Assembly (NCBI GenBank): GCA_037074615.1
Contig: CM073545.1
Coordinates: 10,806,001-10,870,000, forward strand
Direction of reading: 5' to 3'
Length of the DNA stretch: 64,000 nucleotides
Source of the DNA: Leucaena leucocephala
Taxonomy: Eukaryota; Streptophyta; Magnoliopsida; Fabales; Fabaceae
Each line of letters opens with the position of its first letter. The first letter of the stretch is position 1. The translations under genes and the position numbers were made by a program. Below the pieces are notes generated by a model, which did no database searches, was not told where the DNA came from, and worked only from the letters and a program-made list of their open reading frames with translations. Shown piece by piece: positions 1-12,014 of the stretch.

Positions 1-547
1 AACCATCAAATATCAATGCTCCTTAGTCCAATACTTGTTCAATACCATTGTTTGATTTGATTCATCTTTAATTAATTACCTATTTTACCATAATATTTTT
101 ACCTACTTAGTATTTCTTTATTCTTTTTTTATTTGCTCTTCATATATTTATTTATTCTTCTTCGTTGTCTTCACGAAACACCAATTTCTGAAGGTGACAC
201 TATGCTAAAAACCAAGCTTGGGAATATGCACCAACGCATGCTTTATTTCATGCTAATATTTGGTTTCTTAGATTTGCTAAATTATTTATTCAAATTTCTC
301 TTTCATGCTTACTACATCAATACATCTTATAACTATTTGAGGCATTTGAGCTTATCAATGCATTTGCCTCAATAAAACTGCGTTTGTGTGAGAGAGGGAG
401 AAGTGAACAGGGCGATAGATAGTTAATAGTTACTCTCTGTATAATGTGAATTTCCATCTTCAATTGGCTTTATTTAATTTTTAAAAATTAAATTAAGGTT
501 AATTATTTAAGTTTATATAACAACAACAAAAAATTACAAATTTTAGA
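1..547. other. Intergenic, no gene recognised
   Basis: AT-rich sequence with no recognisable protein domain. One 80-codon open frame (133-375, plus) has no family signature that I know, and its codons read like chance AT-rich sequence. Confidence 0.5.
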
Positions 548-702
548 CTATGTTTAGATGAGTAGAAAAGTGAAGAAAAAAAATAATAAGGAGGGAATAC
601 TAGGAATTTAAAAAAAATAAAAAAAAAACATTTACTATATTTAAAAAATTTTCCTCATAATATCCTTTCTTCTTTAATTTTTTTCACATCCAAACATAAG
701 GT
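548..702. repeat. Foldback MITE-like element
   Basis: The left end (CTATGTTTAGATGAG near 549) and the right end (CATCCAAACATAAG near 688) are near-perfect inverted copies enclosing about 120 bp of poly-purine/AT sequence. The size and structure fit a small non-autonomous DNA transposon. No target-site duplication was assigned, so the superfamily is open. Confidence 0.55.
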
Positions 703-765
703 TATTGTCCAAAGATACGTGAAAGCCCATTTTTTTTTAACAATTGATACTCTTCAACTGTTATC

Positions 766-846
766 TTTAGTTGTGTAATATCTTCTATTTTATATATAAT
801 TAAAGATAAATTATATATAATAGAAGATAAATTATACACAACTAAA
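766..846. repeat. AT-rich hairpin
   Basis: The segment starts TTTAGTTGTGTA and ends TACACAACTAAA. The two arms of about 35-40 bp can pair along almost their whole length, with one small offset. No coding content. Confidence 0.6.
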
Positions 847-1470
847 AAAAATAGCTAAAAAAAATTATACCCACTAAAAATTGATTGAATTCAATTCAAG
901 TCTTCAGATAAATTTCAAGTCCATTCAGATAATAAATTTTGCAGTGAAGTATTTTTCAATAATTTTCCCAAACAGACTAAAAACAAAAGGATTATCTTAG
1001 TGAATCTCTTATAATATTCACACGCAAAAAAAAAAAAAAATACAGTTTGGGAAGGAAGACTGAAGTAAAGTGCATGAGATTTGCTTTTGCAAGTTGAAAA
1101 GTTCTATAATATCAAAGGCCTAAAGTTAAGCAAACATATGACCTCCAAACCCTTTCTTTTTTCAAAGGGCAACAAACAAACACACAAGTAATGGTGGAGT
1201 TTTAAATTAATTACTCTCCTTGAGGAGAAAAAAAAGCTTCAAGAACAAGAGGATACAAAGCAAATTCTCCATTCCCCCTCCACCCTAATACACACTATCC
1301 CATATGCCTAATTGAGGAATTGTACACAATATACAAAAAAATCCATTGGAATCCACAATATGAAGAGGAATACTCTAACAAGGACCATTAATGAGTACAT
1401 TAGGTAACAACTAAAGAGTATATGACTTACAAGATCTAAACAAAATGCAATTTCAAGCCACAGAAATGCT

Positions 1471-4400
1471 TCATAGCGACTCCATTGCCATCACAGAAAC
1501 TGCCGCAGGCTCGCGACCATGAACCCTAAATCGGTATATACAAGTGTGTGAAGGACTTCCATTGTTCGATGTGAAGTCGAGCCTTATTGTGTCAACAACT
1601 CCGGTACTGGCTGAATCTGACACATCAAAAGTCTGGGCATTGCTCTTTTCGAGGTCATATGTAAATTCAGATAATAGAAACATCTTCTCATTCTCCATAA
1701 CAGATTCAGCATTCTGCCCTTGCAGCCAACCAGAGACCCTGCAGTCCTTGGGAGCACTTGATCTATCATATGCAACACTCTGGCAAAATGCAAAATATTA
1801 GCATAAAGGATAATAATGGAAAATATGATACATGACCAAACATATGGCAAAACCAACTTGAATCAGAGGCATAATAACTATATAAACTTGCCAAAATTTG
1901 AAAAGGAAAAGTTTCGCCAGGTTCCATTGACTAAAAGGACTTTCAGATCCATTTTTCCATTTGCCAAAAGGACTTATAATGCACACTAATACAAAAACCG
2001 AACAACGCTGGGGTAACTTTTGGATTTGAAAAGGATTTTCAGGAAGCTGAATGTTGAAACCAAACATACCCTTAAGTGCTCACTTACTTCTCATAAAAAT
2101 AATTGCCTTGGTTTTCATTTTTCATTTGTTTCTTTAACTTTCATTATCAACAGAATTTATTGAAGGGGGGTAAAAAGAAAATTGATTTGGCTAGTTTTAA
2201 TTTTCTGTAGGACCTATTGAGATTATATTTTGCACCAAAACGACTTACTTAACTGTTAACAGAACACACACAAGTAGAATAGAATAATTGTTTAACTGTT
2301 AGCAAAACTTTCGCCAATATCAAAATTGATCTGTTTCCAAGATTATCAAAATCACAGATAAATTGCAAATCTAAAGTTAAATATTCTTTTTTACCAACAA
2401 GAAAGTCCAACTTTTTTGTACGGTGAATCAAAGTAAATTTGACTTGTAGGATTAATTGAAATATAAATATAGGGTGTGTTTAGTTTAGCTTTTAGAGAAT
2501 AGATTCTGGAGAAAATTGATTATAAAGTGATTTTGAAGAAATAAGTGTTTGGATGATTGTTATCAGAATGCCTTTTTTGATAGATAAATTATCAAAAAGG
2601 GCATGAGGTAAAATGATAATTATATAAATTGGCAAGATGACAAAAATATAAGAGGGGCAAAATTGGCATATCAAATGTTTATAATCTAAAAAAAGCTGGT
2701 GGGAGATGTTTATTGGAAACCATGGTTTCAAGTGTCCAAATCATAGTTTTCTCCCATAATCACTTCAGTAAATATAAGATGTGTTTGGCTACTTTTTGAC
2801 TTAAACCATGGTTTGGGTCCAAAAGAACTTTTTTTATGTCTAACCAAACACACACATAGTCTAAAATGCAGGTTAAAACATAATAAAGCATTATTTAATC
2901 AATAATTGACAAATATCAATTATAACATAATACAACATGTATAATGATATGCCAAGTCACATCATTCATCATTAACTACAAGAACAAACTCTTATTCAAA
3001 ATGTTAAGATCGAACTCATAATCTCAAAACTATTTTTGAATTCTGCCCATATACTATCAAGAGGGAAAAAATTATTTTGCACGCTCTTCCATAGTTTGAT
3101 TTCTTAAGTAATTAAACTGAATCTTTGAAATCAAGAGTTTTCAAAAGTACAAAACTGTTGGGCGATCACAGTAATCAAATAAAGAAAGAAGACAAGGTAT
3201 GGGATTTCAAGAGTGAGGTAGGCTTCAGATTTGATTAACAAATAAAGGAGGTGGGCTCGTTTTTTACAAACTCAGAATGAGGCGTTTGAAAATGCCATGC
3301 TAATTGAAACATTTGTTAAATAAGACAGAATTTTTTGCCACAGATGACCCAGACTAGGCCAGTAGGCCTATTAGAACCCAACAGTAAAATGTGAGTATCA
3401 AAAGTGCCGGATATGGCATGATTACAGCAATTCAAGCTCTTATTGATTATAATTATTGAAGTTCTAAATTTCACTTAAATGAGGAAAATTGCAAACTACA
3501 CAATTCCAACAACTGTGAATTAGAGTTGAACTATTTACCCTGGCAGCACAAAGATACCAACCAATTCAAACCATAAAATAAAGGGAGGAGACAAAACAAA
3601 ATGTACAAATGCAAACCATGCATCACTTGGTTATCAAGTGAATCACACAAAATGTCCATAAACAATAAGCTCAACTAATGAATAGTCATCCTTTTCTCTT
3701 TAAACTTCCCAAAACAATTATGAAAAGGAAGGGTAAAAATGAAAACACTTTAATAGTTCTAGGGTTGACTGACAGTGACTAGCACAACTTATAAACTAAA
3801 CAAACCCATCCATAAGACATACAAAACACCTAATCGAGGTCTAACCCGCCTATTAGAATGCACGCATTCAACAGATCAATTGATTCAACTAGCCAAACCA
3901 TCCATTCTTGTTTTGTAATAGAAAAAATAGTTTATAGAAGAAAACCACACCACCCAATCCAAATTAATGGTGTATCAACAAGGAAATTTATATAATTCAA
4001 GGGATTAACATGGCACCAAAATACACAGCAGATCAAATAGTGCAAGGCAGCCCCCCTGAACCTCAAATACACACACAGATGAGCACAAAGAAAATAAGCC
4101 CTCCTTGTTAAAGTTTATCATTATCAATCCGTTTCATCAGTAATGTCATATATAAAGCATCTGTACAAAATAATATTCAAGTAATAAAGCAGTCCAATTA
4201 TAGGAAAGCATGTCTTGGGTAGTATATACATTCATTATGAAATTTGTCACTACAGTTTCCAAAGACACCAGTATGCCATCAAAATTGCAAATACTAGAAA
4301 AGATCCCTTCATTTAAAGACAAGGTATTTAGCACCACAAGAACATAAAAAGCACATTGTGCCCTCTACAAGCTAGAAGCAACAAACTACAGTAATAAAAA

Positions 4401-5764
4401 CCCAAAACAAAGGCATGGTTATGACCTAGTTGTATTTAATTGACATACCAAGACTACTCATGAAGTCCATTCATGTTTCATGGCACATCACGCTTATCAA
4501 TAAACTTACCTTACCACAAATCGAGAAGAGGCATGTATGCGCGTGTGTGTGTGGACAAAGTATCGGCACAAATATAAACCAACACAAATGCATAGAACAT
4601 ATGACTTACTTTCTTATTTTGACACTAAATAAAAAGCATAACCATATTGAAATAAGACATCACCTTTGCAACATGCTCCAATGTGACAGCCTCTGGAATG
4701 ATAGCTGTACGCAACTTGATCTGCACAAACCCAGTGCTCCCTTTCAAGGCAAAACACTGACCTGGCTCTCCAAAGCTTGGTTTTAACATCTTATCAGCAT
4801 TGGTATGAACACCATTTTTTGCGGATAGTAAGAACCAATTAGTTCCCCTTCCCACTATAAATGGTTCTGAGTGCTTGACAACCATGGCTCCCCCACTTGC
4901 GAGTGCATAGTCCACCCTACCAAGCCCATCAGCAGCATGCTTCTCAATTTCCTTCTCAATTATCTCTCTTGCATACGTTCTTATCTCATCCAAGCTTGCC
5001 TCCCCAAGATCAGCGCCCTTTGACTTCTTCAGCTCGTCGTCAATCTTCTGAAACTCTTCCTTGGATAACCACTCCACTGCCTTCAAATCACCCAACGACT
5101 TCTCAAGTCCTTCACTCTTGGCCTTCAATTTCCTCAACTCGCTCTCCAAAATGGCTCCTTGATCATCAATTTTCTTATTAATTTCCTTCTTCAAACCCCC
5201 AATCTCATTCTCAATCTTCCTGTCCACAACTTCAACTTGCACCTGGATCATTTTTGCCGTTGTTTTCAACAGAGATTCCACATCCGCGATTCGACCCTCA
5301 AACTCCACCAGTCCGGGTTGGGGCCCCACCACACTTTCACCAGATTTCAGAGCCAGTCTCCGAATCAATTGAACCAGCCCCAAAAGAAAAAGAAGAAGCA
5401 CGAAATTCTTGGCAAAAATACTCAAAACTGTGAGCCACCGAAGCTTATCAGGCTTCGAAAGGACCTTACGAGTTCGCCGTTGCACAGTAGTCGAATTTCC
5501 AACGGCTTTCTTGGCTTGCACGAAATCCTTAGAAGATCTATCCAGAACTGCCTCGCCACGAATAGAATGGTGACTCAAATCTCTTCCATTTCCCGCGGAT
5601 GTCACTTTCTCATCTCCGCCCGCGCTGGGATTAGCGGTAACCGGAGAAACACCAACATCATTGGCCAGCATCTCAATGTTTGTAGTCTTCCTTTCGGTAG
5701 AAACAACCGGTCTCCGACGCGCAGTCGGGTTTGCCGCTGTAATCGAAACCGTCGAAGCTGACAT
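1471..5764 (-). CDS. SUN1: SUN-domain inner nuclear membrane protein (SUN1/SUN2 clade)
   Basis: Two coding exons: 5764-4664 (367 codons) and 1779-1471 (102 codons plus TGA). They are joined in phase 0 across a GT-AG intron of 2,884 bp (donor after GCAAAG, acceptor TTGCCAG). The product is 469 aa, close to the roughly 455-470 aa of Arabidopsis SUN1/SUN2. Seen: a basic nuclear-localisation-like stretch (QRRTRK, residues 95-100), one transmembrane segment (about 111-135), a coiled coil (about 155-250, repeated K/E/L heptads) and a C-terminal SUN domain from about residue 283, starting [11 protein letters not shown] and containing [10 protein letters not shown], then [18 protein letters not shown] in exon 2. 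The start [10 protein letters not shown] is preferred over an in-frame ATG eight codons upstream because the family begins this way. Known family role: spans the inner nuclear membrane and binds KASH/WIP proteins in the perinuclear space, bridging nucleus and cytoskeleton. SUN1 versus SUN2 cannot be settled here. No damage seen. Confidence 0.95.
2471..2856. repeat. MITE inside the SUN intron
   Basis: The left end GTGTGTTTAGTTTAGC (2473) pairs with the right end GTCTAACCAAACACAC (about 2838-2853), with about 13 of 16 positions matching as an inverted repeat. The GTGTGTTTGG-type terminus is shared with the Tourist-like element at 49114-49529. An inner foldback (2783-2855) may be a second element. 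It lies wholly inside the intron and does not touch the splice sites. Confidence 0.5.
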
Positions 5765-6060
5765 TGGGATTACCAAGTACTGGTTCAAAATAAAACGTGG
5801 CCTGCAAGATCAAAACCCTAATCTGCTAGGGAAGACGAAAAAAAAAAACCCAAAGAGTACGAGGAAAAAAGCGAAGAACGAGGATGTAACACAAGTATCC
5901 GGAGAGAGACGGTGGGATCTGAAGAAGGAACAAGATGATAGAATTGGAGGGCGTGTTCGTGCGGTTTTCTCTATGTAAAATTTGATTTGATGCGAAGAGA
6001 GCATGAAATGAAATTTGAACAAGGCGTGTAAAGAGACGCTCCCTTTTTTTTTATACTTTT
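5765..6060 (-). promoter_or_regulatory. SUN 5' UTR and core promoter region
   Basis: Upstream of the SUN start the minus strand is purine-rich leader. A TATA-like run TATAAAAAAAA lies at about 6041-6052 on the minus strand, 280 bp before the ATG. A GAGACGCTCC direct repeat occurs at about 6034 and 6108 on the plus strand. Transcription start not determined. Confidence 0.4.
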
Positions 6061-6640
6061 TTTTTTGTTACATTTTTTTTGTTTGATACTAATATTTTTT
6101 TTGATACTGAGACGCTCCTTTTGAGCGCGTTATTGTATGAGCTCTGGCCCATCAAGAGTAAGCCTGTACGGTTTCGGCCCAACGCTTTCATTCCTTTTTT
6201 TAGTAAAAAAAATTAAAACTTATTCATCGTTATTTTTTTATCAAATAAACTAAAATAAAATGTGTTCCCACATTTGTAGAGAATGTGAAATTGTTCATTT
6301 ATTCCTATTTATTTATGATGTATAGTAATTGATGGAATTACCTCCATTTTCCATTTGTTACATTAATATTGATATTAATGATTATTTCTTAATTGTTAAT
6401 TCATGGTGGATGGTAGTTATAATAAAATAACATGTGATATGCTGTGAATTAAAAATTTACTAGTAAAAATAATTTAGTCGTAACTTTAGCATATCTTTGG
6501 AATGATAAGGTAGAGACGTTCTGAGGTGGTTTTCCTATAGCTTCCTTATGTTAAATAGAATTTCACCTAAAAAGGAGAGTAAATTGGGTGATATAAAATT
6601 TATAAGTAATAAAAATAATTAATAAAGCAAATAGGATATA
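6061..6640. other. AT-rich intergenic sequence
   Basis: No coding frames, conserved motifs or clear repeat ends seen. It separates the SUN promoter from the decayed LTR-like repeat that follows. Confidence 0.5.
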
Positions 6641-6818
6641 GTAGAAGAAATGTCACATATCATTTGAAGGAGATATAGAGAAAGAGAATACACACAACGA
6701 TTTATACTAGTTCGGTATACTACTTAATTTATATCCAGTCTTTAGAGTATATCTGAGAGTTTTTCACTATATCATCTAAGATTTCAATTAGCTATTAGTG
6801 CCACAGTATATCAAACTT

Positions 6819-6940
6819 ATCCCTTATAGTAAGAGATAGGACCTCGTGGCTCTTCTTCGTCCCTATAGTGATAAATAGGTCCTTGTGCCTTTTATTCATC
6901 CCACATAGTGAGAGAGATATCTTTTTGGCTCTTAATTTTC
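6819..6940. repeat. Three degenerate tandem units of about 40 bp
   Basis: Three successive units share the pattern TCCC..ATAGT.AGA followed by GG.CC..GTGGCTCTT-like text (starting about 6820, 6862 and 6898). They sit in repeat-derived sequence whose neighbour ACTAGTTCGGTATAC is typical of plant LTR retrotransposon leaders. Confidence 0.45.
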
Positions 6941-8441
6941 ACCGTATTGAAGTAAGTGGTGTATGGGATTACATTGAAAGTTGAATTGATCTTCAAGACT
7001 ATATTTTGTTAACTATCTCACTTAACACCTTACGAGCATGTATTGGTATGTGTGATGAGTTGGATTTATTAATTATTGAGATGTTTGTCTTATCTCGTAG
7101 TTATTAACATTTTTAAGGTAAAAGTTTTAAATATCCATGCAAGGGAAGGCTCTAGAGGTTTAAGCTACTCTTGTTTTTGTAGCACTTCTATCCTTGATGG
7201 TTTTAGTTTACATTGAAGGCCTAGAGTTGCATGTGACTTTTAACTTGTGGATCTACATTATGATTGTTAAAACTTGAACTTGGATATTATGATATAGATT
7301 ATTTAGTGATTATTATGTGTTGGCCTTGTAGTATTGTGTAATTTTGGGCTCTGATTGCCCAAAGCCTTATCCTTATATTATGTTGTTAATCAGGGGTTTA
7401 ATTCTTATAACCATGTTAGAAGGGTTGTGCTCTTTCTAATATGGTTTGTATTTGAAAGATGTGGTTGAGTTTGAATATCCATGATAGCACTACAAGTTAT
7501 GTTTGTTTCTTTCCTATCATAAATAAGTCTTTGAAAATAAGTTAAATCCTTTTCTAACCATGATAGCCTTGTTTAGTGTAAGAATGATCTTTTTCTATTG
7601 TAGTATTGATGGTTTGAACTCTTTTAACTATGATAAGGTTTTCAAAAGGGTAAAATTATCTTTTTATTATCATGTTTACTTGTTATTTAAGAAAAGTCTT
7701 TTATAACTATGAAAGGGTTTATTCACTACTATAGAATTGTTTATAATTAACAGTTAATTTTATTAATATTTGACGGTTCAGAACTGTTACCTTTGTGCAC
7801 ATCATATGTTGTTTGCAGTGAATAGTTGACCGTTCAGAACCGTCAACTATAGTGTATCATTATTAATGGTTGTAATGAACATAACTATGAATTAAAGAAA
7901 CCTTTAGCATGGTCTTATAGGCCTCTAGACAATATTTTCTTGATAATTTGATGTTTATAACCGTTAATTATTTAGAATGATAGTTGACACTTTCACAGGT
8001 GGAACCGTCACTTGTTTCTGACAATATTTGTCGATTTTGGTTAATAACCATCATCCAATTATGCGATTTTTTTATAAATGGATGCTCTGCTTTCTGTAAC
8101 AGCCCCTTGTTTACCAATTAGACACTACATAATATACAAATTAAAAGTAACTACTATTATGTATAAACCAATTAATTAAGTATCTATATCAATATAATAT
8201 CTATACAAATTAAATATGATCTATACAAATTAATTATATCCACAATCAAGTAAAAACATTTGTCTAACAAAGAGGGGCCCACTGAAGTTATATAGCCCTA
8301 ACTAGCTCTTCTATGACTTCTTCCATTTGATCGTGCAAATATTCTTTACAAAAAGAATCAGGGAAGTATTGTAATGTCAAAACAAACAAGCTAGTTAAAT
8401 TTATGTAACCTAATAGATCTAATTTTTGTTAAATGTATAGT

Positions 8442-9224
8442 TTAAACTTTCATTTGGTTGATCACATGCATATATACTTGAACAAGAATACTTGGGGGAG
8501 CATTATGGGTGATGGTGTCCTTCATGAACTTCATGACGCAGTACCCACAATGTTGGGTTTTCTTCAGTTGCTTTAGGCACTATAAAAGAAACCACAAATA
8601 AAAGGCATTAGTTCGAAGATATTGTAATAAGCTATATTTTGTTGAATTGTTAATATACCAAAATACGTACGCTTATTATCTTCCACATATAGGCAGTATC
8701 AAAATTAGCTCCTTTGACTGAGGGCACCTAAGCCCTTGACATGTGTGTACAAATAAACAGCGCTGATAAAACAAAAAAAAACTTATTGTGATTACAAAGT
8801 ATGTTAAATATGAAGAAAATATATTCAAATTACCTGTTGAAATAATGGGCTATCTGTGGTCGATTGGTCTGATCCCCCATAAAGAGAATCTAAGAACAAA
8901 ATCTTTTGTCTGAAGGGATTTAATATGATAAGCATCCAGTGTCCACTAAGTATACAACAAACAGAAAGAGAAATATTAACAACTATATTAACAAACCATT
9001 GAAATTAAGAAATTTGAGTACTATACTCACCATTGGCAAAAAAACGTAAAGAAGATAGTGTCTCTTTTCTCTGGCTCCCTTGCAACAAGGTCATTTGCTA
9101 GTTCCCTCGTTTTCTTGTGAAGAAAATTTGGCTTCACCTTCTCGTCAGGGCTAATTGCGTGGGGAATGATAAACTTGAACTTGTCAAAAAGGCTGTTGTG
9201 GACTACATATTTCTTGTGAAAGTG
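8442..9224 (-). pseudogene. Ulp1-like (C48) cysteine protease remnant carried by the CACTA element
   Basis: Four exon-like blocks on the minus strand. Block 9224-9031 (KYVVHNSLFDKFKFIIPHA and on) joins 8945-8834 in frame across GT-AG sites, giving GHWMLIILNPFRQ (catalytic His) and LFLDSLYGG (catalytic Asp). Block about 8761-8672 follows and has one in-frame TAG. Block 8579-8442 gives TQHCGYCVMKFMKDTI, the QxCG catalytic cysteine box. The His-Asp-Cys order and the CGYxVM.FM pattern match the SUMO-protease-like domain fused to plant CACTA and some MULE proteins. The amino end is missing or unrecognised, and the internal stop makes this a pseudogene. Its role in transposition is unknown. Confidence 0.75.
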
Positions 9225-9381
9225 CTTTAAATGTCAAAATAAACAAATCAATATGATAAATGCTCTAAGAGCTAAGTACTAAATCACAGTTGAAGAAGTA
9301 CGTTATATAGAAGTTACAGGCAGAAGTGTTTGTCATATCCTTGTTCATGAGATCTTACATGACTAATAGGGTGACAAAATC

Positions 9382-9564
9382 CTATGTGGGGCCACCGTAG
9401 ATCTTTGAATCTAACAAAACTTCCACATAATACCCCTTAAGACTTACGGCGACTATAGATCTCTTACTCAAAGTGACCCTATTGAGGAGCGTTTGGTCAA
9501 CAGGAGGCAGAGGAGGAGGAGGAGGCGAGGCTTGATGGGAATAATAATATCTTTGACATTTCAC
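9382..9564 (-). pseudogene. Proline-rich short frame inside the CACTA element
   Basis: A 60-codon frame with a run of prolines (SPPPPPLPPVDQ), upstream of the protease remnant in the same orientation. Function not recognised. It could be an exon of the CACTA-encoded protein, because a similar proline-rich frame lies 500 bp further upstream. Confidence 0.25.
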
Positions 9565-10054
9565 TATTTTCTTCTTGTTGAGAGAGAACTACCGATGAAG
9601 ATCTATGTTAGAGAGACGAGAGTAAATAGGAGGGGTAAGTAATATTTCTGAAGTACCATGTTTAAATAATAGACAGTATGTGAAAGGTGGTAACTGAAAC
9701 GCATTGAACTATGGATATTTGAAGGTGCTAATGGGAACATCAGTTTTTACTGGACAATCTGTATAATAAAATGTTAAATAAGCACAATAACAAGTTGACT
9801 GTTATTAAGTCAAAACTGTTCATAATACCAAATATGTTGCAGTTGTTGATAAAGAACCGTCAAGTATTATAGTTCCTTTTTTTAACGAATTTGTAAACTA
9901 AGATCTATTCACTTTTGCCAAATTAAAATAAATAACATAACAAGAAAAATAAAATCTAGTCATTTTCTTTATTACCATTAGCGTACATATTTTCCCCCTC
10001 TTCGCCCAAAGGGGCCTCATTATCTTCAATCTTATATTCAACATCTTTTGCTAG

Positions 10055-10288
10055 TTAAACCTCACCATTTTGCTCAATGATGATGTTGAAGATTTTGTTC
10101 ACATTCTGTGCATATCTGGTGAGCCTCCTTGTGGATCGATTGATGCGAAACACCACATGAACAAGAACATCCAGTTGATGAGGAGGCGAAGGAGGAGGAG
10201 GATGGAATGATGTCCGAACAAAACGAGCTCTCTGGTTTCTCATATTGAAGTAGTTAAGAGAGAAGAAAACGATGACCTTAGCTAGCAA
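10055..10288 (-). pseudogene. Possible first exon of the CACTA-encoded protein
   Basis: A 77-codon frame near the 5' side of the element in protease orientation. It contains FHPPPPSPPHQLDV and a basic stretch RINRSTRRLTRYAQNV. No family recognised. Position and orientation suggest an amino-terminal exon of the same decayed gene. Confidence 0.25.
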
Positions 10289-10931
10289 GAAAAATGAAAA
10301 AAAAAAGTAGTAAAAGACAAGTTTATTAAATAGAGTAGAATTGACAGCTTTGAACTATCAAATCACATTGGAAGTTGGTGAATCAATCGTAAAGTTACTT
10401 GGTTATCGTGTTGACTAACAAGGAAGAAGAAGATCATTTGAATATTCTACCATGGTTATAGCATAACAATTATCAACATTAATATGCACAATGGTTTTAC
10501 AAAAGAACTGTTAAGTAGTTGATATATTTTTTTTCATGGTTGTATATGTAGACTGCCAATTCATGTTTTTATTTTTTTTAATTTTAATATAAACACAATA
10601 TATAACATTTATCATGTCTAACCATCAACTATTGGGCAAATATACTTGTCAGTTTGTGTTATAACCATCAACTATAGGTTTACACATACTCTGCATCAGG
10701 TTCTTGTCGTTACTTCTCTATAACTATTATATATGGGGTGTCATATATTTAAAACTCTGTAATAGTGATTGTGATTTAACCAAACTCTTTTCTACCATAG
10801 GTAAATTTTAAATAATTAGAGAAAAAAAAATTTCTACTATACATGGTAGCTTTCAGTTAACTATTTCTCTTTTCTACCATATTAGAGTTGATTAAATAAT
10901 TAATTATTGTTATTAGAAGGTAAAGTTTACA

Positions 10932-11699
10932 TTACCTATATCCTTTATATGTTATATTAAGGACAAAATTTAGGTCAAATTACTTATATTCATTAAGTCA
11001 AATTTTCTAATCACATTTGTTATTTGCTATTGCTAGTTGTTAAAATGCCTATGCTCATTTATAAATTTACTTATGAATGCTTATAAATTTTTATATTAGC
11101 TCTTATAATGTAAATTAAGATTTATAAATTTTTATATGGACATTTGTTATTTTGATATTGTTAGTTGTTAAAATGCATATGTGTATAAATTCATCTATAA
11201 GCTTGACTTAATAGATATAAACAACTTGATTTAATTTTTGTGCTTATATTAATATTGGAATCATTCATTTTTTTTATTATTAAAATTATGTGAAAACACC
11301 CCTATATATATGTCAATATTTCATAAATAAAAAATCATGGTTATCTCAAAAGCTAGCAGACAACTGTACATTCTAAAATCAATACTGAATCACAAATCAT
11401 GGTGTGTCAAAGTTATTATCATATGCTTTTCAATTATAATTTTTTAATTATACTTAAAACTAATTTTATAAATCAATTATAACAAATCCAAACACACCCT
11501 AAAAATGTTATGAATCAATTTTGACACGCTTGACATGATGGTCAAAGAATCAATTTTTGAGTATAAATTTCTCTAATAAAACATCGAATTATGAGAATAT
11601 AGAGTGTATTCCATGGAGTTTGGACTTGCATATGCGCTCCATTTAGTTAAAAAATCTTGTTATTTTCTATGAACTTTCTCTAATTTAAAATATAAGTCA
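10932..11699. other. Non-coding AT-rich stretch
   Basis: No gene. A MITE-like terminus CCAAACACACCCTAA occurs near 11490, probably one end of a decayed Tourist-like copy whose partner end was not found. Confidence 0.4.
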
Positions 11700-11707
11700 A
11701 ATTTTAA

Positions 11708-12006
11708 GGGCTACAGTTCAAATCTACCTATGAAGTATTCTCTCATGTGCACCAAACACCATAAAGATTCATTGGGTATAAAAATACTCATAAAATTTGG
11801 TGCAAACATACCACAATCATTAAGTTAGCAACGTTGACCGTTAAATTTTCTTTGATGTAAAGGCAACGGACGTTAGATTATTTTTACTATCATGATATTT
11901 TTGCATTATTTTAGAAATTGTATGTGTACTTTTATACCTAAAAAAACTTTATGGTATTTGATGCATATAGAGAAATATTTTATGGGTAGACGTGCACATT
12001 AACCCC
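11708..12006. repeat. Foldback MITE, 299 bp, 8-bp TSD
   Basis: The element starts GGGCTACAG and ends TTAACCCC. Arms of about 100 bp pair (ACCATAAAG with CTTTATGGT; TCTACC with GGTAGA). It is flanked by AATTTTAA on both sides (11700-11707 and 12007-12014). The 8-bp duplication points to hAT, or to a Mutator-like element if one base of a 9-bp duplication has changed. Confidence 0.75.
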
Positions 12007-12014
12007 AATTTTAA

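Larger units (their letters stand above)
7724..10767 (-). mobile_element. CACTA (En/Spm-like) DNA transposon, 3,044 bp
   Basis: The terminal inverted repeats are CACTACTATAGAATTG at the left and the complement of CACTATTACAGAGTTT at the right (12 of 16 identical, both starting CACTA). They are flanked by an exact 3-bp duplication ATT (7721-7723 and 10768-10770), the hallmark of the superfamily. Subterminal repeats of the type GAACCGTCAACTATA or ACCATCAACTATA recur near both ends (for example 7760-7860, 7960-8060, 9780-9870, 10620-10680), as expected for transposase-binding arrays. Gene remains inside run on the minus strand. No TNP2-type transposase was recognised, so the copy is likely non-autonomous. 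Confidence 0.85.
6990..10931 (+). mobile_element. Decayed LTR-like repeat, split by a CACTA element
   Basis: The flanks 6990-7723 and 10768-10931 read as one sequence when the CACTA element is removed, and they follow the order of the right half of the solo LTR at 59883-61409: a CTTACGAGCATGT block, then TTATTAACATTTTT, then AAGAAAAGTCTTTTATAAC, then ACTCTTTTCTACCAT, then a terminal TTTACA. The left end was not found. I infer a diverged relative of that LTR family, older than the CACTA insertion. Confidence 0.5.

Noticed and set aside
4430..5761. Long plus-strand open frames opposite SUN exon 1
   Set aside because: They are antisense shadows of the SUN coding exon; the minus-strand frame has the conserved domain.
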